From the NCBI GenBank assembly GCA_035762175.1, contig DASTPP010000093.1, positions 1 to 46,030 of the forward strand: a stretch of DNA of 46,030 bases. Reading direction: 5' to 3'. Positions 39,914 to 46,030 of this stretch are shown piece by piece. Position 1 is the first letter of the stretch, and every line of letters begins with the position of its first letter. Origin of the DNA: DASTPP01 sp035762175 (lineage in GTDB: Bacteria > Myxococcota_A > Polyangia > Polyangiales > Polyangiaceae). The position numbers were made by a program, and so were the translations under genes. The notes below the pieces were generated by a model. That model saw only the letters and a list, made by a program, of their open reading frames with translations, made no database searches and was not told the DNA's origin.

Positions 39914-40690
39914 TCAGGCCGCCTCGATGACGACGCCCCCGCCGAGGGGGCGGTCGAGCGCCCGACGGGTCGCCCGGCGCGCGGCCTCGAGGGCGCGGCG
40001 GCCCTCGTCGAGCCGGAAGGGCCCGGGGCGGGGCAGCCCGGTCAGGACGACGCTCACCATGCCCCGGCGCGAGGGCAGCTCTTGCGTCAGGCGCCAGGGC
40101 GACTTCGAGGCGATGTGGTGAAAGAGCACGCGCGGCTCGGAGGCCGGCATGCCCGCGAGGCCGGGCCGGTCGAGCACCCCGCCGTCGAGCGAGGGGCGGC
40201 CCTCGACCGAGACCGGGTGAAAGAGCAGCGGCACCGCGCACGAGGCGTGAATGGCGCAGGCGAGGTCGCCGCGCTCGACCACGCGGGTGCGCCGCGTGCG
40301 CACGTCGAAGACCGAGACCGCCGCGGGCACGCGGCAGGCCGCGAAGGCGCGCGAGGGCAGGAGCGCCTCGAGCTTGTCGCGAAAGAGCCGGCCCCGCAAA
40401 AGGCCCGGGCCGGGGCCCGGGTCCCAGAAGTGGGCCCGCTCGAGCCGCTCGAGCTCGCCCGCGAGCGGCTTCGCGTCGAGGCCCGCGGCCCACGCGGTCG
40501 CCACCAGCGCGCCCGCGCTCGAGCCCGAGACCCGCGAGGGCACGAGCCCCTCGTCTTCGAGCACCATCAAGAAGCCGGTGTGCGCGAAGAACGCGAAGAA
40601 CCCCGAAGACATGGCGAGGGCGAAGGGCCCGCCCCGCAGGTACTCGCGCAGGGTCGCCCGCGGCCCCGCGCCGGTCTCGATGCCGGACAT
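39914..40690 (-). CDS. patatin-like phospholipase family protein
   Basis: 258 residues from ATG 40690. The Ser-Asp dyad is in GSSAG (S58) and DGGVLD (D169). The oxyanion region is atypical: SSGFFAFFAHTG stands where G-G-G-x-R/K-G is usual, yet the fold order fits. ALVATAWAAGLDAK is the usual stretch following the Ser. It probably cleaves acyl chains from a lipid. Convergent with the VWA gene. Confidence 0.9.
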   Translation of the reverse strand: MSGIETGAGPRATLREYLRGGPFALAMSSGFFAFFAHTGFLMVLEDEGLVPSRVSGSSAGALVATAWAAGLDAKPLAGELERLERAHFWDPGPGPGLLRGRLFRDKLEALLPSRAFAACRVPAAVSVFDVRTRRTRVVERGDLACAIHASCAVPLLFHPVSVEGRPSLDGGVLDRPGLAGMPASEPRVLFHHIASKSPWRLTQELPSRRGMVSVVLTGLPRPGPFRLDEGRRALEAARRATRRALDRPLGGGVVIEAA

Positions 40691-40747
40691 GGGGGTAGCT
40701 TAGCGCGGCCCGCGGCCCGCGCGGGGGCGAGGCGCCGGGCGCCGCCC

Positions 40748-41413
40748 TCAGCCGCCGCGGAAGACGAGCTCGGCGCGCCAGGCGTCTTTCGGCTCGGCGG
40801 CGAGCTCGGCGTAGGCGTCGGCGATCGCCGCGGGCGCGAAGGGGGTGCCCTCTTTGATGAAGCCGCAGATGGTCACGGTGGCGACGTGGATGTTCTCGGG
40901 GGCGAGCTCTTTGGCGAGCGAGAGGGCGAGGTTGCGAATGCCGGCCTTGCCCACGGCGACCGAGGCGAAGTCGGGGTACGGGTCGAGCGCGAGGCCGCCG
41001 CCGGTGAAGAGAATGGCGCCGCCGCCGCGGGCGCGCAGCGCGGGCAAGACGGCCTGGGCCGCGACGAGCGCGCCGGCGACGTTGACGCGAAAGTCGTCGA
41101 CGAGCGCCTTCGGGTCGAGCTTCGAGGGGCGGCCCTGGCGCGGCGCGAAGGCGTTGTAGACGAGCGTCTCGACCTCGCCGAGGTCGGCCGCGGCGCGCTC
41201 GACGGCGCCCCGCAGCGAGGCCTCGTCGCCCGCGTCGCCGGCGGCCGCGACGGCCTCGACGCCGCGCTCGGCGAGCGCGCGCCGGTGCCCCTCGAGCTCG
41301 CCCGCGCGCCGCGCGACGAGGCCCACCTTGCGCCCCTCGCGCCCGAAGCGTTCGGCGAGGGCGACGCCCAGCCCGGGGCCGACGCCGACGATGATGGTTG
41401 CGCCTCTTGCCAT
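40748..41413 (-). CDS. short-chain dehydrogenase-like protein lacking the catalytic Tyr
   Basis: 221 residues from ATG 41413. The Rossmann start GVGPGLG (10-16) replaces T-G-x-x-x-G-x-G. The NNAG motif reads YNAF. In the active site, the Y-x-x-x-K position is V152-A-V-G-K156, so the catalytic Tyr is missing while Lys is kept, and the Ser motif reads FTGGG. Such GVGPGLG proteins form a divergent SDR group; this one may bind NAD(P) without classic dehydrogenase chemistry. It stands 57 bp upstream of the patatin gene in the same direction. Confidence 0.88.
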   Translation of the reverse strand: MARGATIIVGVGPGLGVALAERFGREGRKVGLVARRAGELEGHRRALAERGVEAVAAAGDAGDEASLRGAVERAAADLGEVETLVYNAFAPRQGRPSKLDPKALVDDFRVNVAGALVAAQAVLPALRARGGGAILFTGGGLALDPYPDFASVAVGKAGIRNLALSLAKELAPENIHVATVTICGFIKEGTPFAPAAIADAYAELAAEPKDAWRAELVFRGG

Positions 41414-41923
41414 GGTCTCGACCTTTCTGCCGGGCGGACCCCGCTCGGCCTACGAGAGCGCCCCGGCCCGCCCACAACGGTCGGGCCCGCGCTCGAGCCC
41501 TTGCGTAGGCCGAGGCCGGCGCGGGCGCCATGGCCGAGCGTCGCGTTCCTTTGCCCGAAACGTGCGCGGCGGAGCGCGCGGCGTGGGAGGGCCGCGCGGC
41601 GTGGGAGGGCCGCGCGGCGTGTTTCGGGTCGGTTTCACCGGCCCGCGGGCGACGCGCGGCGGGGCGCCCGCGCGGCGGGCGGCGGGGGCGCCGCGGGCGC
41701 GGGCGCGGCGCGCGCGGGCGGGCCGAGCGTTGGCGCGCCGGCGCGGGGGTCGGAGGTCACACCGCGGGCGCTCGGGTGAGCCCCGCGCGCCGATGGAGGG
41801 CGCGTTTCGCCCCGGTTGCGCAGGCGTTTCGACGAAGAATTCGTGGGTGCGACATACGGAAAACGTTGGACGGGTGGGCCCTCCGCTCGTAGGTAGTGCC
41901 CAAAAGGTCTCGGAGGATACCCC
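41414..41923. other. intergenic region upstream of glutamine synthetase
   Basis: 510 bases between divergent genes. It contains an 18-bp repeat (listed separately). Bases 41820-41920 have clearly lower GC and should hold the promoter of the glutamine synthetase gene; a weak TTCGAC / ACATAC pair (41828, 41852) is possible. I see no good sigma-54 site. Open frames here look spurious. Confidence 0.5.
41575..41621. repeat. 18-bp tandem repeat, about 2.6 copies
   Basis: The unit cgcgcggcgtgggagggc occurs at 41575-41592 and 41593-41610, followed by a partial third copy. Sequences related to cccgaaac and gtttcggg flank it as an imperfect inverted repeat. Confidence 0.85.
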
Positions 41924-42934
41924 GTGAAAATCAAGGCCGAGTACATCTGGATCGACGGACAAAAGCCGACCGCGAAGCTTCGTTCCAAGACCAAGATTCT
42001 CGACGGCGCGGTCAAGAACGTCTCCGAACTACCCGACTGGGGCTTCGACGGGTCGAGCACCTACCAGGCCGAGGGCCACTTCAGCGACTGTCAGCTCAAG
42101 CCGGTGCGCATGATCGCCGACCCGATCCGCGGCGGCGACAACTTGCTCGTCCTCTGCGAGGTGTTCAACGCCGACGGCAGCGTGCACGCGAGCAACACGC
42201 GCGCGCGGCTGCGCGAGATCGCGAAGAAGTACGAGAGCCACGACACCTGGTTCGGCATCGAGCAAGAGTACACGCTCTTCGAGGGCAACCAGCCGCTCGG
42301 CTGGCCCGACCGGGGCTTCCCCGCGCCGCAGGGCGGCTACTACTGCGGCGTCGGCGCCGACGAGGTGTACGGCCGCGAGGTGGTCGAGGCCCACTCCGAC
42401 GCGTGCATCCGCGCCGGCATCGCGATCGAGGGCACCAACGCCGAGGTCATGCCCGCCCAGTGGGAGTTCCAGGTCGGCCCGCTCGGCCCGCTCGAGGTGG
42501 CCGACCAGCTCTGGCTCGCGCGCTGGCTGCTCTATCGCATCGGCGAAGACTTCGGCGTGAGCGCGACGCTGCACCCCAAGCCCATCAAGGGCGACTGGAA
42601 CGGCGCCGGCGCCCACACCAACATCAGCACCAAGGCGATGCGCGCCGAGGGCGGCATGAAGGTGATCGAGGCGGCGTGCGAGAAGCTGAAGAAGCGGCAC
42701 GCCGAGCACATCAAGGTCTACGGCGCGCACAACGAAGAGCGGCTGACGGGCAAGCACGAGACCTGCAACATCAACCAGTTCCGCTACGGCGTGAGCGACC
42801 GCGGCGCGTCCATTCGCATCCCGATGGCGGCGGCGAACTCGGGCCGGGGCTACTTCGAAGACCGCCGCCCCGCCGCCAACATGGACCCGTACGAGGTCTG
42901 CGCGATCCTCATCGAGACGATCTGCGCCGACTGA
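41924..42934 (+). CDS. glnII: glutamine synthetase, type II
   Basis: 336 residues from GTG 41924, with GGAGG eight bases upstream. It lacks the ~450-residue length and adenylylation loop of bacterial type I. Motifs: WGFDGSST, GIEQEYTLFEG, GTNAEVMPAQWEFQVGP, NGAGAHTNIST (the N-G-A-G-x-H-T-N stretch), and RPAANMDPY at the end. This is the eukaryote-like GSII of rhizobia, streptomycetes and some myxobacteria. It makes glutamine from glutamate, ammonia and ATP in the cytoplasm. Confidence 0.97.
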   Translation: MKIKAEYIWIDGQKPTAKLRSKTKILDGAVKNVSELPDWGFDGSSTYQAEGHFSDCQLKPVRMIADPIRGGDNLLVLCEVFNADGSVHASNTRARLREIAKKYESHDTWFGIEQEYTLFEGNQPLGWPDRGFPAPQGGYYCGVGADEVYGREVVEAHSDACIRAGIAIEGTNAEVMPAQWEFQVGPLGPLEVADQLWLARWLLYRIGEDFGVSATLHPKPIKGDWNGAGAHTNISTKAMRAEGGMKVIEAACEKLKKRHAEHIKVYGAHNEERLTGKHETCNINQFRYGVSDRGASIRIPMAAANSGRGYFEDRRPAANMDPYEVCAILIETICAD

Positions 42935-43101
42935 CGGGCGTCGCCGAGGCCGACGAGGGCGGCGCGAACCGCCCGACCACCTCTCGCGTCGCCTCGGGGC
43001 TCGGCGGAAGGCAGAGCCTCGCGAACGCCGAAGGGCGACCGCCGGCGAGGGCGAGGCGGGGCGGGCGCTCTAGGCGGGTCATTCAATGTCCGGTCGAGGC
43101 C

Positions 43102-44205
43102 TTGCCGCCCCCGGCCTCGGCTTTCAGGCTTGCGCTCGATGCGACGTCGAGACCCGGGGGTCGAGGGCCGAGCGAGCGCGCGAGCGCGGGGTGTCGGGGG
43201 GGCGGGGCGCCCGGGCGCGGCGCGGGCGAGGGGCAGGCGCCAGGCGACGGCGCGGGGCGGGCGCCGGCCGGCGGCGACGGCGCGGGGCGGGCGCCGGCCG
43301 GCGGCGACGGCGAGGGGCGGGCGCCGACCGGCGGCGAGGGCGGCGGCGCCCTGCACCGGCCCTTCACGACGGTCTACGGGGTCGACTTCAGCGGCGCGAA
43401 GCTGGCGGGCCGCTTCGCGTGGCTGGCGCGCTTCGACCCGCCCGAGCGGGCGGGCGAGCCCTTGCGCCTGGTCGAGCTCGCGAGCCTCGAGCGGCTGGCG
43501 GGCAGCGCCGAGCGCGACGCGGCGATCGGGTACCTGGTCAGGCGGGTGCGCGCCTCGCGCCGGGCGATCTGGGCGATCGACGCGCCCTTCAGCCTGCCGG
43601 TCGAGGTGCTCGAGCCGGGCATGGGCTGGCTCGATCTGCTCGGCTTCGTGCGCGCGTGGGAGCGCGGGGGCTACGCGCTCGGCCTCTGGTGCCTCGAGCG
43701 GGCGCGGGCGCTCGGGGGGCGGCAGCACATCTACCGGGCCACCGACCTCGCGGTGAAGGCGCCCTTCGACTGCTACCATTATCGAATCATCTACCAGACC
43801 TACCACGCGATGCGCGACGTCTGCGCCCCGCTCGCGCGCTCGCCGCGCACCGCCATCTTGCCCTTTCACTACGAGCGGCTCGCGTCGGCGCGGCGGGTGG
43901 TGGTCGAGGCCTGCCCGAGCTCGACGCTCAAGCGGCTCGGGCTGCCGCACCACAACTACAAGCAGCCCGAGGGCGGGGCGCTGACGCCCAAGCGGCGGCG
44001 CACGCGGGGGCGCATCCTCGAGGGGCTCGCGCGCTACGTCGCGATCGGGCCCAAAGAGCGCTGGCACATCATGCGCAACGGCGGCGGCGACGCCCTCGAC
44101 GCGGTGCTCGCCGGCGTCGGCGTCGCGCTCGCCTGGGGCCTGACCGACCACGCCCGCGTCGCCGCCGACCCGCGCGCCCGGCGCGAGGGCTTCGTGTACG
44201 CCTGA
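43102..44205 (+). CDS. DUF429-like protein with N-terminal 10-residue repeats
   Basis: The clear domain runs from about 43363 to the stop: VYGVDFSGAKLAGRFAW, AIWAIDAPFSLP, CPSSTLKRLGL and NGGGDALDAVLAGVG match the RNase H-like DUF429 pattern with conserved Asp residues. Upstream, GDGAGRAPAG is repeated three times in frame. No ATG or GTG start is found in this frame; TTG 43102 is a guess, giving 367 residues. ATG 43086 lies in another frame, so a frameshift is possible. Confidence 0.75.
   Translation: MPPPASAFRLALDATSRPGGRGPSERASAGCRGGGAPGRGAGEGQAPGDGAGRAPAGGDGAGRAPAGGDGEGRAPTGGEGGGALHRPFTTVYGVDFSGAKLAGRFAWLARFDPPERAGEPLRLVELASLERLAGSAERDAAIGYLVRRVRASRRAIWAIDAPFSLPVEVLEPGMGWLDLLGFVRAWERGGYALGLWCLERARALGGRQHIYRATDLAVKAPFDCYHYRIIYQTYHAMRDVCAPLARSPRTAILPFHYERLASARRVVVEACPSSTLKRLGLPHHNYKQPEGGALTPKRRRTRGRILEGLARYVAIGPKERWHIMRNGGGDALDAVLAGVGVALAWGLTDHARVAADPRARREGFVYA
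43243..43332. repeat. three tandem copies of a 30-bp unit
   Basis: Copies 43243-43272, 43273-43302 and 43303-43332; the first two are identical and the third differs at two positions. Thirty bases keep frame and encode GDGAGRAPAG-type decapeptides in the DUF429 frame. Confidence 0.92.
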
Positions 44206-44245
44206 GCCCGGGGGCCGGCCTCGGTCGCGGCGGGGCGGGCCGGGG

Positions 44246-44300
44246 CGAGCGGCGCTCGCTTCGAGCCCTTTCGAGAGCGCCGACCGGCTCGGAGGGTCGG
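44246..44300. repeat. dispersed 55-bp palindromic repeat, copy 2
   Basis: Matches 9684-9738 at 52 of 55 bases, same orientation. It lies between the DUF429-like gene and the converging kinase-like gene. One change (t to c) falls in a loop of the right-hand palindrome. Confidence 0.9.
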
Positions 44301-44304
44301 CGCG

Positions 44305-45588
44305 CTAGTCGCCGGGGGCCCGCGGCATCAGGGCGCCCGCGTCGGCGCCGCTGACGGCGACGGTTTCGGCCTCGAGGTCGGCCCCGACGGCGGTGGTCTC
44401 GCCGTCGTCGAGGTCGGGCGAGATGACGGTGGTCTCGGCGTCGAGATCGATCGCGACGGTGGCGGCCTCGACGTCGAGATCGGGTTCGACGACGGTGGGG
44501 TCGGCGTCGGGCCCGGCGCTCGGCGCGAACGTGAGGCCGTCGTAGTCGAGCGAGGGCGGCGGGTCGACGGCGAGCGGGGCCAGCGTGATGCGCCGGCTCG
44601 AGAGCGCGGGGACTTCGCGCAGCAGGCGCTCGACGTTCAGCAAGGTGAGCCGCGAGCGGAGCGCCGACGCCTCGCTCCGCCGCTCGGGCAGCGCCCGCCC
44701 GAGCAGCCCCGCGAGCACCGCGGTCGGCTTCGCCGAGGCCCGCTCGAGCGCGGCCCCGAGCGCGTCGGCGAGGGGCCCGAGCTGCGGGCGGGCCTTCGGA
44801 TCGGGCCGCAGGCAGCGTTCGACCAGCCCCGCCACCGAGCGGTGCAGGTCGGGCCGGAGCGCGGAGAGGGGCTGGGTCGGCCCGTTCATGATCGCGTTCA
44901 TCGTCTCGAGGGCGCCCATCTTGCGGAAGGGGTGGCGCCCGCCCAAAAGCTCGTAGAGCTGAACGCCGATCGACCAGGTCTCGCCGCCCTTGCTCTCGCG
45001 GCTGCGCAGCCGCTCGGGCGCGAGGTAGGCGAAGTCGCTCGCCGACGCGGCCGCGCCCCGCGGCGGCCGGGTGTTGACGACGACGCGCACGCGGCCGTCC
45101 CAGTCGAGCAAGACGTCGTTCGGGTCGGACGTGAGCTCGACCTCGGCGCCGAGCGCCTGCGCCGCCCGGTGCAGCCGCGCGACCTGCCAGGTCACGTAGA
45201 ACGCGATCTCGACCGGGAGGCGCCCACCCGGCCCCGCCGCCGCGGCGAGCGCCCGCGCCACGTCGAAGAGGCGCAGATCGCCGCCGTATTCGTCGGCCAC
45301 GGCGATGCCCGTGCCATCTCCGGCGTCGAACTCCCACGTGCCGAGGTGCCGCGGCGCGGCGTCGCACCCGATCGCGGCGCGCACCGCGGCCCGGTGCAAG
45401 AGCGACCGGCGCGCGCTCGCGTCGGCGACGACCCAGGGCCGGGTCAAGGTGCAGGCGACCAGCTGGGGCGCCCGCCGCAGCCCCGGGCTCAGCCCGCGCC
45501 ACACCTCGCCCCGCTTGCTCTGGACGAGGGGGTCGGGGCCGACCAGCACCACCCCGCCGACCGCGAGCTCGGCGCGCAGCTCGGTCAT
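44305..45588 (-). CDS. serine/threonine protein kinase-like protein, probable pseudokinase
   Basis: 427 residues from ATG 45588, with GAGGG eight bases upstream; the frame extends to 45732 but that part is low-complexity. The C lobe is recognisable: YLAPERL (APE motif, 188-194), WSIGVQLYELLGGRHPF and RCLRPDPKARP. Catalytic parts are lost: the HRD loop reads VELTSDPNDVLLD, DFG is replaced by VVNTR, and no VAIK Lys is clear (LVACTLTRP). The tail repeats D-L-D/E...T-T/V motifs about five times. It may be a phospho-Thr scaffold rather than an enzyme. Confidence 0.85.
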   Translation of the reverse strand: MTELRAELAVGGVVLVGPDPLVQSKRGEVWRGLSPGLRRAPQLVACTLTRPWVVADASARRSLLHRAAVRAAIGCDAAPRHLGTWEFDAGDGTGIAVADEYGGDLRLFDVARALAAAAGPGGRLPVEIAFYVTWQVARLHRAAQALGAEVELTSDPNDVLLDWDGRVRVVVNTRPPRGAAASASDFAYLAPERLRSRESKGGETWSIGVQLYELLGGRHPFRKMGALETMNAIMNGPTQPLSALRPDLHRSVAGLVERCLRPDPKARPQLGPLADALGAALERASAKPTAVLAGLLGRALPERRSEASALRSRLTLLNVERLLREVPALSSRRITLAPLAVDPPPSLDYDGLTFAPSAGPDADPTVVEPDLDVEAATVAIDLDAETTVISPDLDDGETTAVGADLEAETVAVSGADAGALMPRAPGD

Positions 45589-45888
45589 CGCGCCCTCGCG
45601 CGCGGTCGCGGGCGCCGGGGCCTCGCGTGGGCTCGCGCCGGGGGGGCGCCGGGGGATGTCACCAGGTACTGCGGGGCAAAGGCGATACGGTCGAGACTCA
45701 TCGAGGGGCCTGGCGGGCCGGCACTCTACCACGCCCGGCCCCCGCGCGATTGCGCCGACCGGGCGCCCCCGGTCGCGACGCCGAGCGCGGGGCAGCCGGC
45801 CGGCGCGGGGCCCGGCGGGCCGCGGGCGCCGCGGAGGGGGCGGGCGTCGGCCTCATCCAGGCGGCGGGTGACCTGGCGCGCCCGGCGG

Positions 45889-45909
45889 CCCCGGACTCAA
45901 CGTCCGGGG
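45889..45909. repeat. hairpin near window end
   Basis: Arms ccccggac and gtccgggg pair perfectly around tcaac. No T run follows. Confidence 0.6.
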
Positions 45910-45939
45910 CACGGGCTAACCCGCGCGAACGGAGAGCAA

Positions 45940-45965
45940 AGCCCGGCCCTCGCTGGGGCCGGGCT
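45940..45965. repeat. hairpin near window end
   Basis: Ten-base arms 45940-45949 and 45956-45965 pair perfectly around a 6-nt loop. Terminator-like in strength but without a T tract; the gene it would serve may lie outside the window. Confidence 0.6.
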
Positions 45966-46030
45966 CACGCGCCGCGAGCCGCGCGCGCGCTCGCCCGGGA
46001 GCCAGAGCCCGCGCGAGCCCGGCCCCAGCG

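Larger units (their letters stand above)
45589..46030. other. intergenic region to the window end
   Basis: About 440 bases upstream of the kinase-like gene. I see no convincing ORF or tRNA. Two strong hairpins lie near the end (45889-45909 and 45940-45965). Confidence 0.5.

Noticed and set aside
41530..41892. 120-residue ORF upstream of glutamine synthetase
   Set aside because: Low-complexity Arg/Ala protein produced by the 18-bp repeats; no ribosome site.

Overview
The window is about 73-75% GC with codon use to match. A soluble-receptor chemosensory operon with a HEAT-repeat protein, type II glutamine synthetase, lipoproteins with Cys-rich tails, a kinase-like protein and a large tRNA array together suggest a Myxococcota-like (delta-proteobacterial) chromosome. 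That assignment is inference from gene content; no rRNA or other marker is present.

Bases 1-5946 are a tRNA array, all on the + strand. I can fold 36 complete tRNAs by eye (Asn, Thr, Phe, Asp x3, Trp, Ala x3, Gly x4, Glu x2, Cys, Arg x4, Pro x2, Val x2, Leu x5, Ser x4, Tyr x2). There is also a decayed Arg 3' half and a terminal element in which a tRNA 3' half (to 5867) lies upstream of a matching 5' half (from 5895). Isoacceptors mostly sit side by side. Several tRNAs are abnormal: C at position 33, pyrimidine at 37, a changed T loop, short D loops. Only five 3' ends carry CCA. No Met, Ile, Lys, Gln or His tRNA is visible, so this is a partial or accessory set. An HNH nuclease gene (3868-4422) interrupts the array. 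Stable hairpins, two tandem repeats and a 109-bp cruciform lie between tRNAs.

Bases 5947-12456 hold scattered housekeeping-type genes: an SPFH protein, a DUF1206 membrane protein, a two-BON-domain lipoprotein, a GNAT acetyltransferase and a HAD phosphatase. Bases 12505-22064 form one tightly coupled chemosensory operon: cheY-cheA-cheW-receptor-HEAT-cheR-cheB, with every junction overlapping. The receptor has no membrane segment, so the system probably senses something cytoplasmic or takes input through a partner. Bases 22156-25623 encode two UbiA prenyltransferases, an unknown protein and a lycopene-cyclase-like membrane protein, probably a small isoprenoid pathway.

Bases 25648-32025 carry a secreted dipeptidase-like lipoprotein with a Cys-rich tail, an AraC regulator, a CBS protein, a PolX-like HhH protein, an SGNH hydrolase, two small unknown proteins and an RRM protein. 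Bases 32345-39867 form a co-directional run: exonuclease, peroxiredoxin, unknown, acyltransferase, FemAB/GNAT-like, HemN-like radical SAM, VWA lipoprotein. The rest holds a patatin-like lipase, an SDR lacking its catalytic Tyr, type II glutamine synthetase, a DUF429-like protein behind a 10-residue repeat, and a probable pseudokinase.

The most unusual element is the permuted-looking tRNA at 5831-5946. Its acceptor halves pair over 7 bp across the reversed order, and its variable-arm halves pair at 6 of 7 positions. All reading here was by eye without folding software or database searches.
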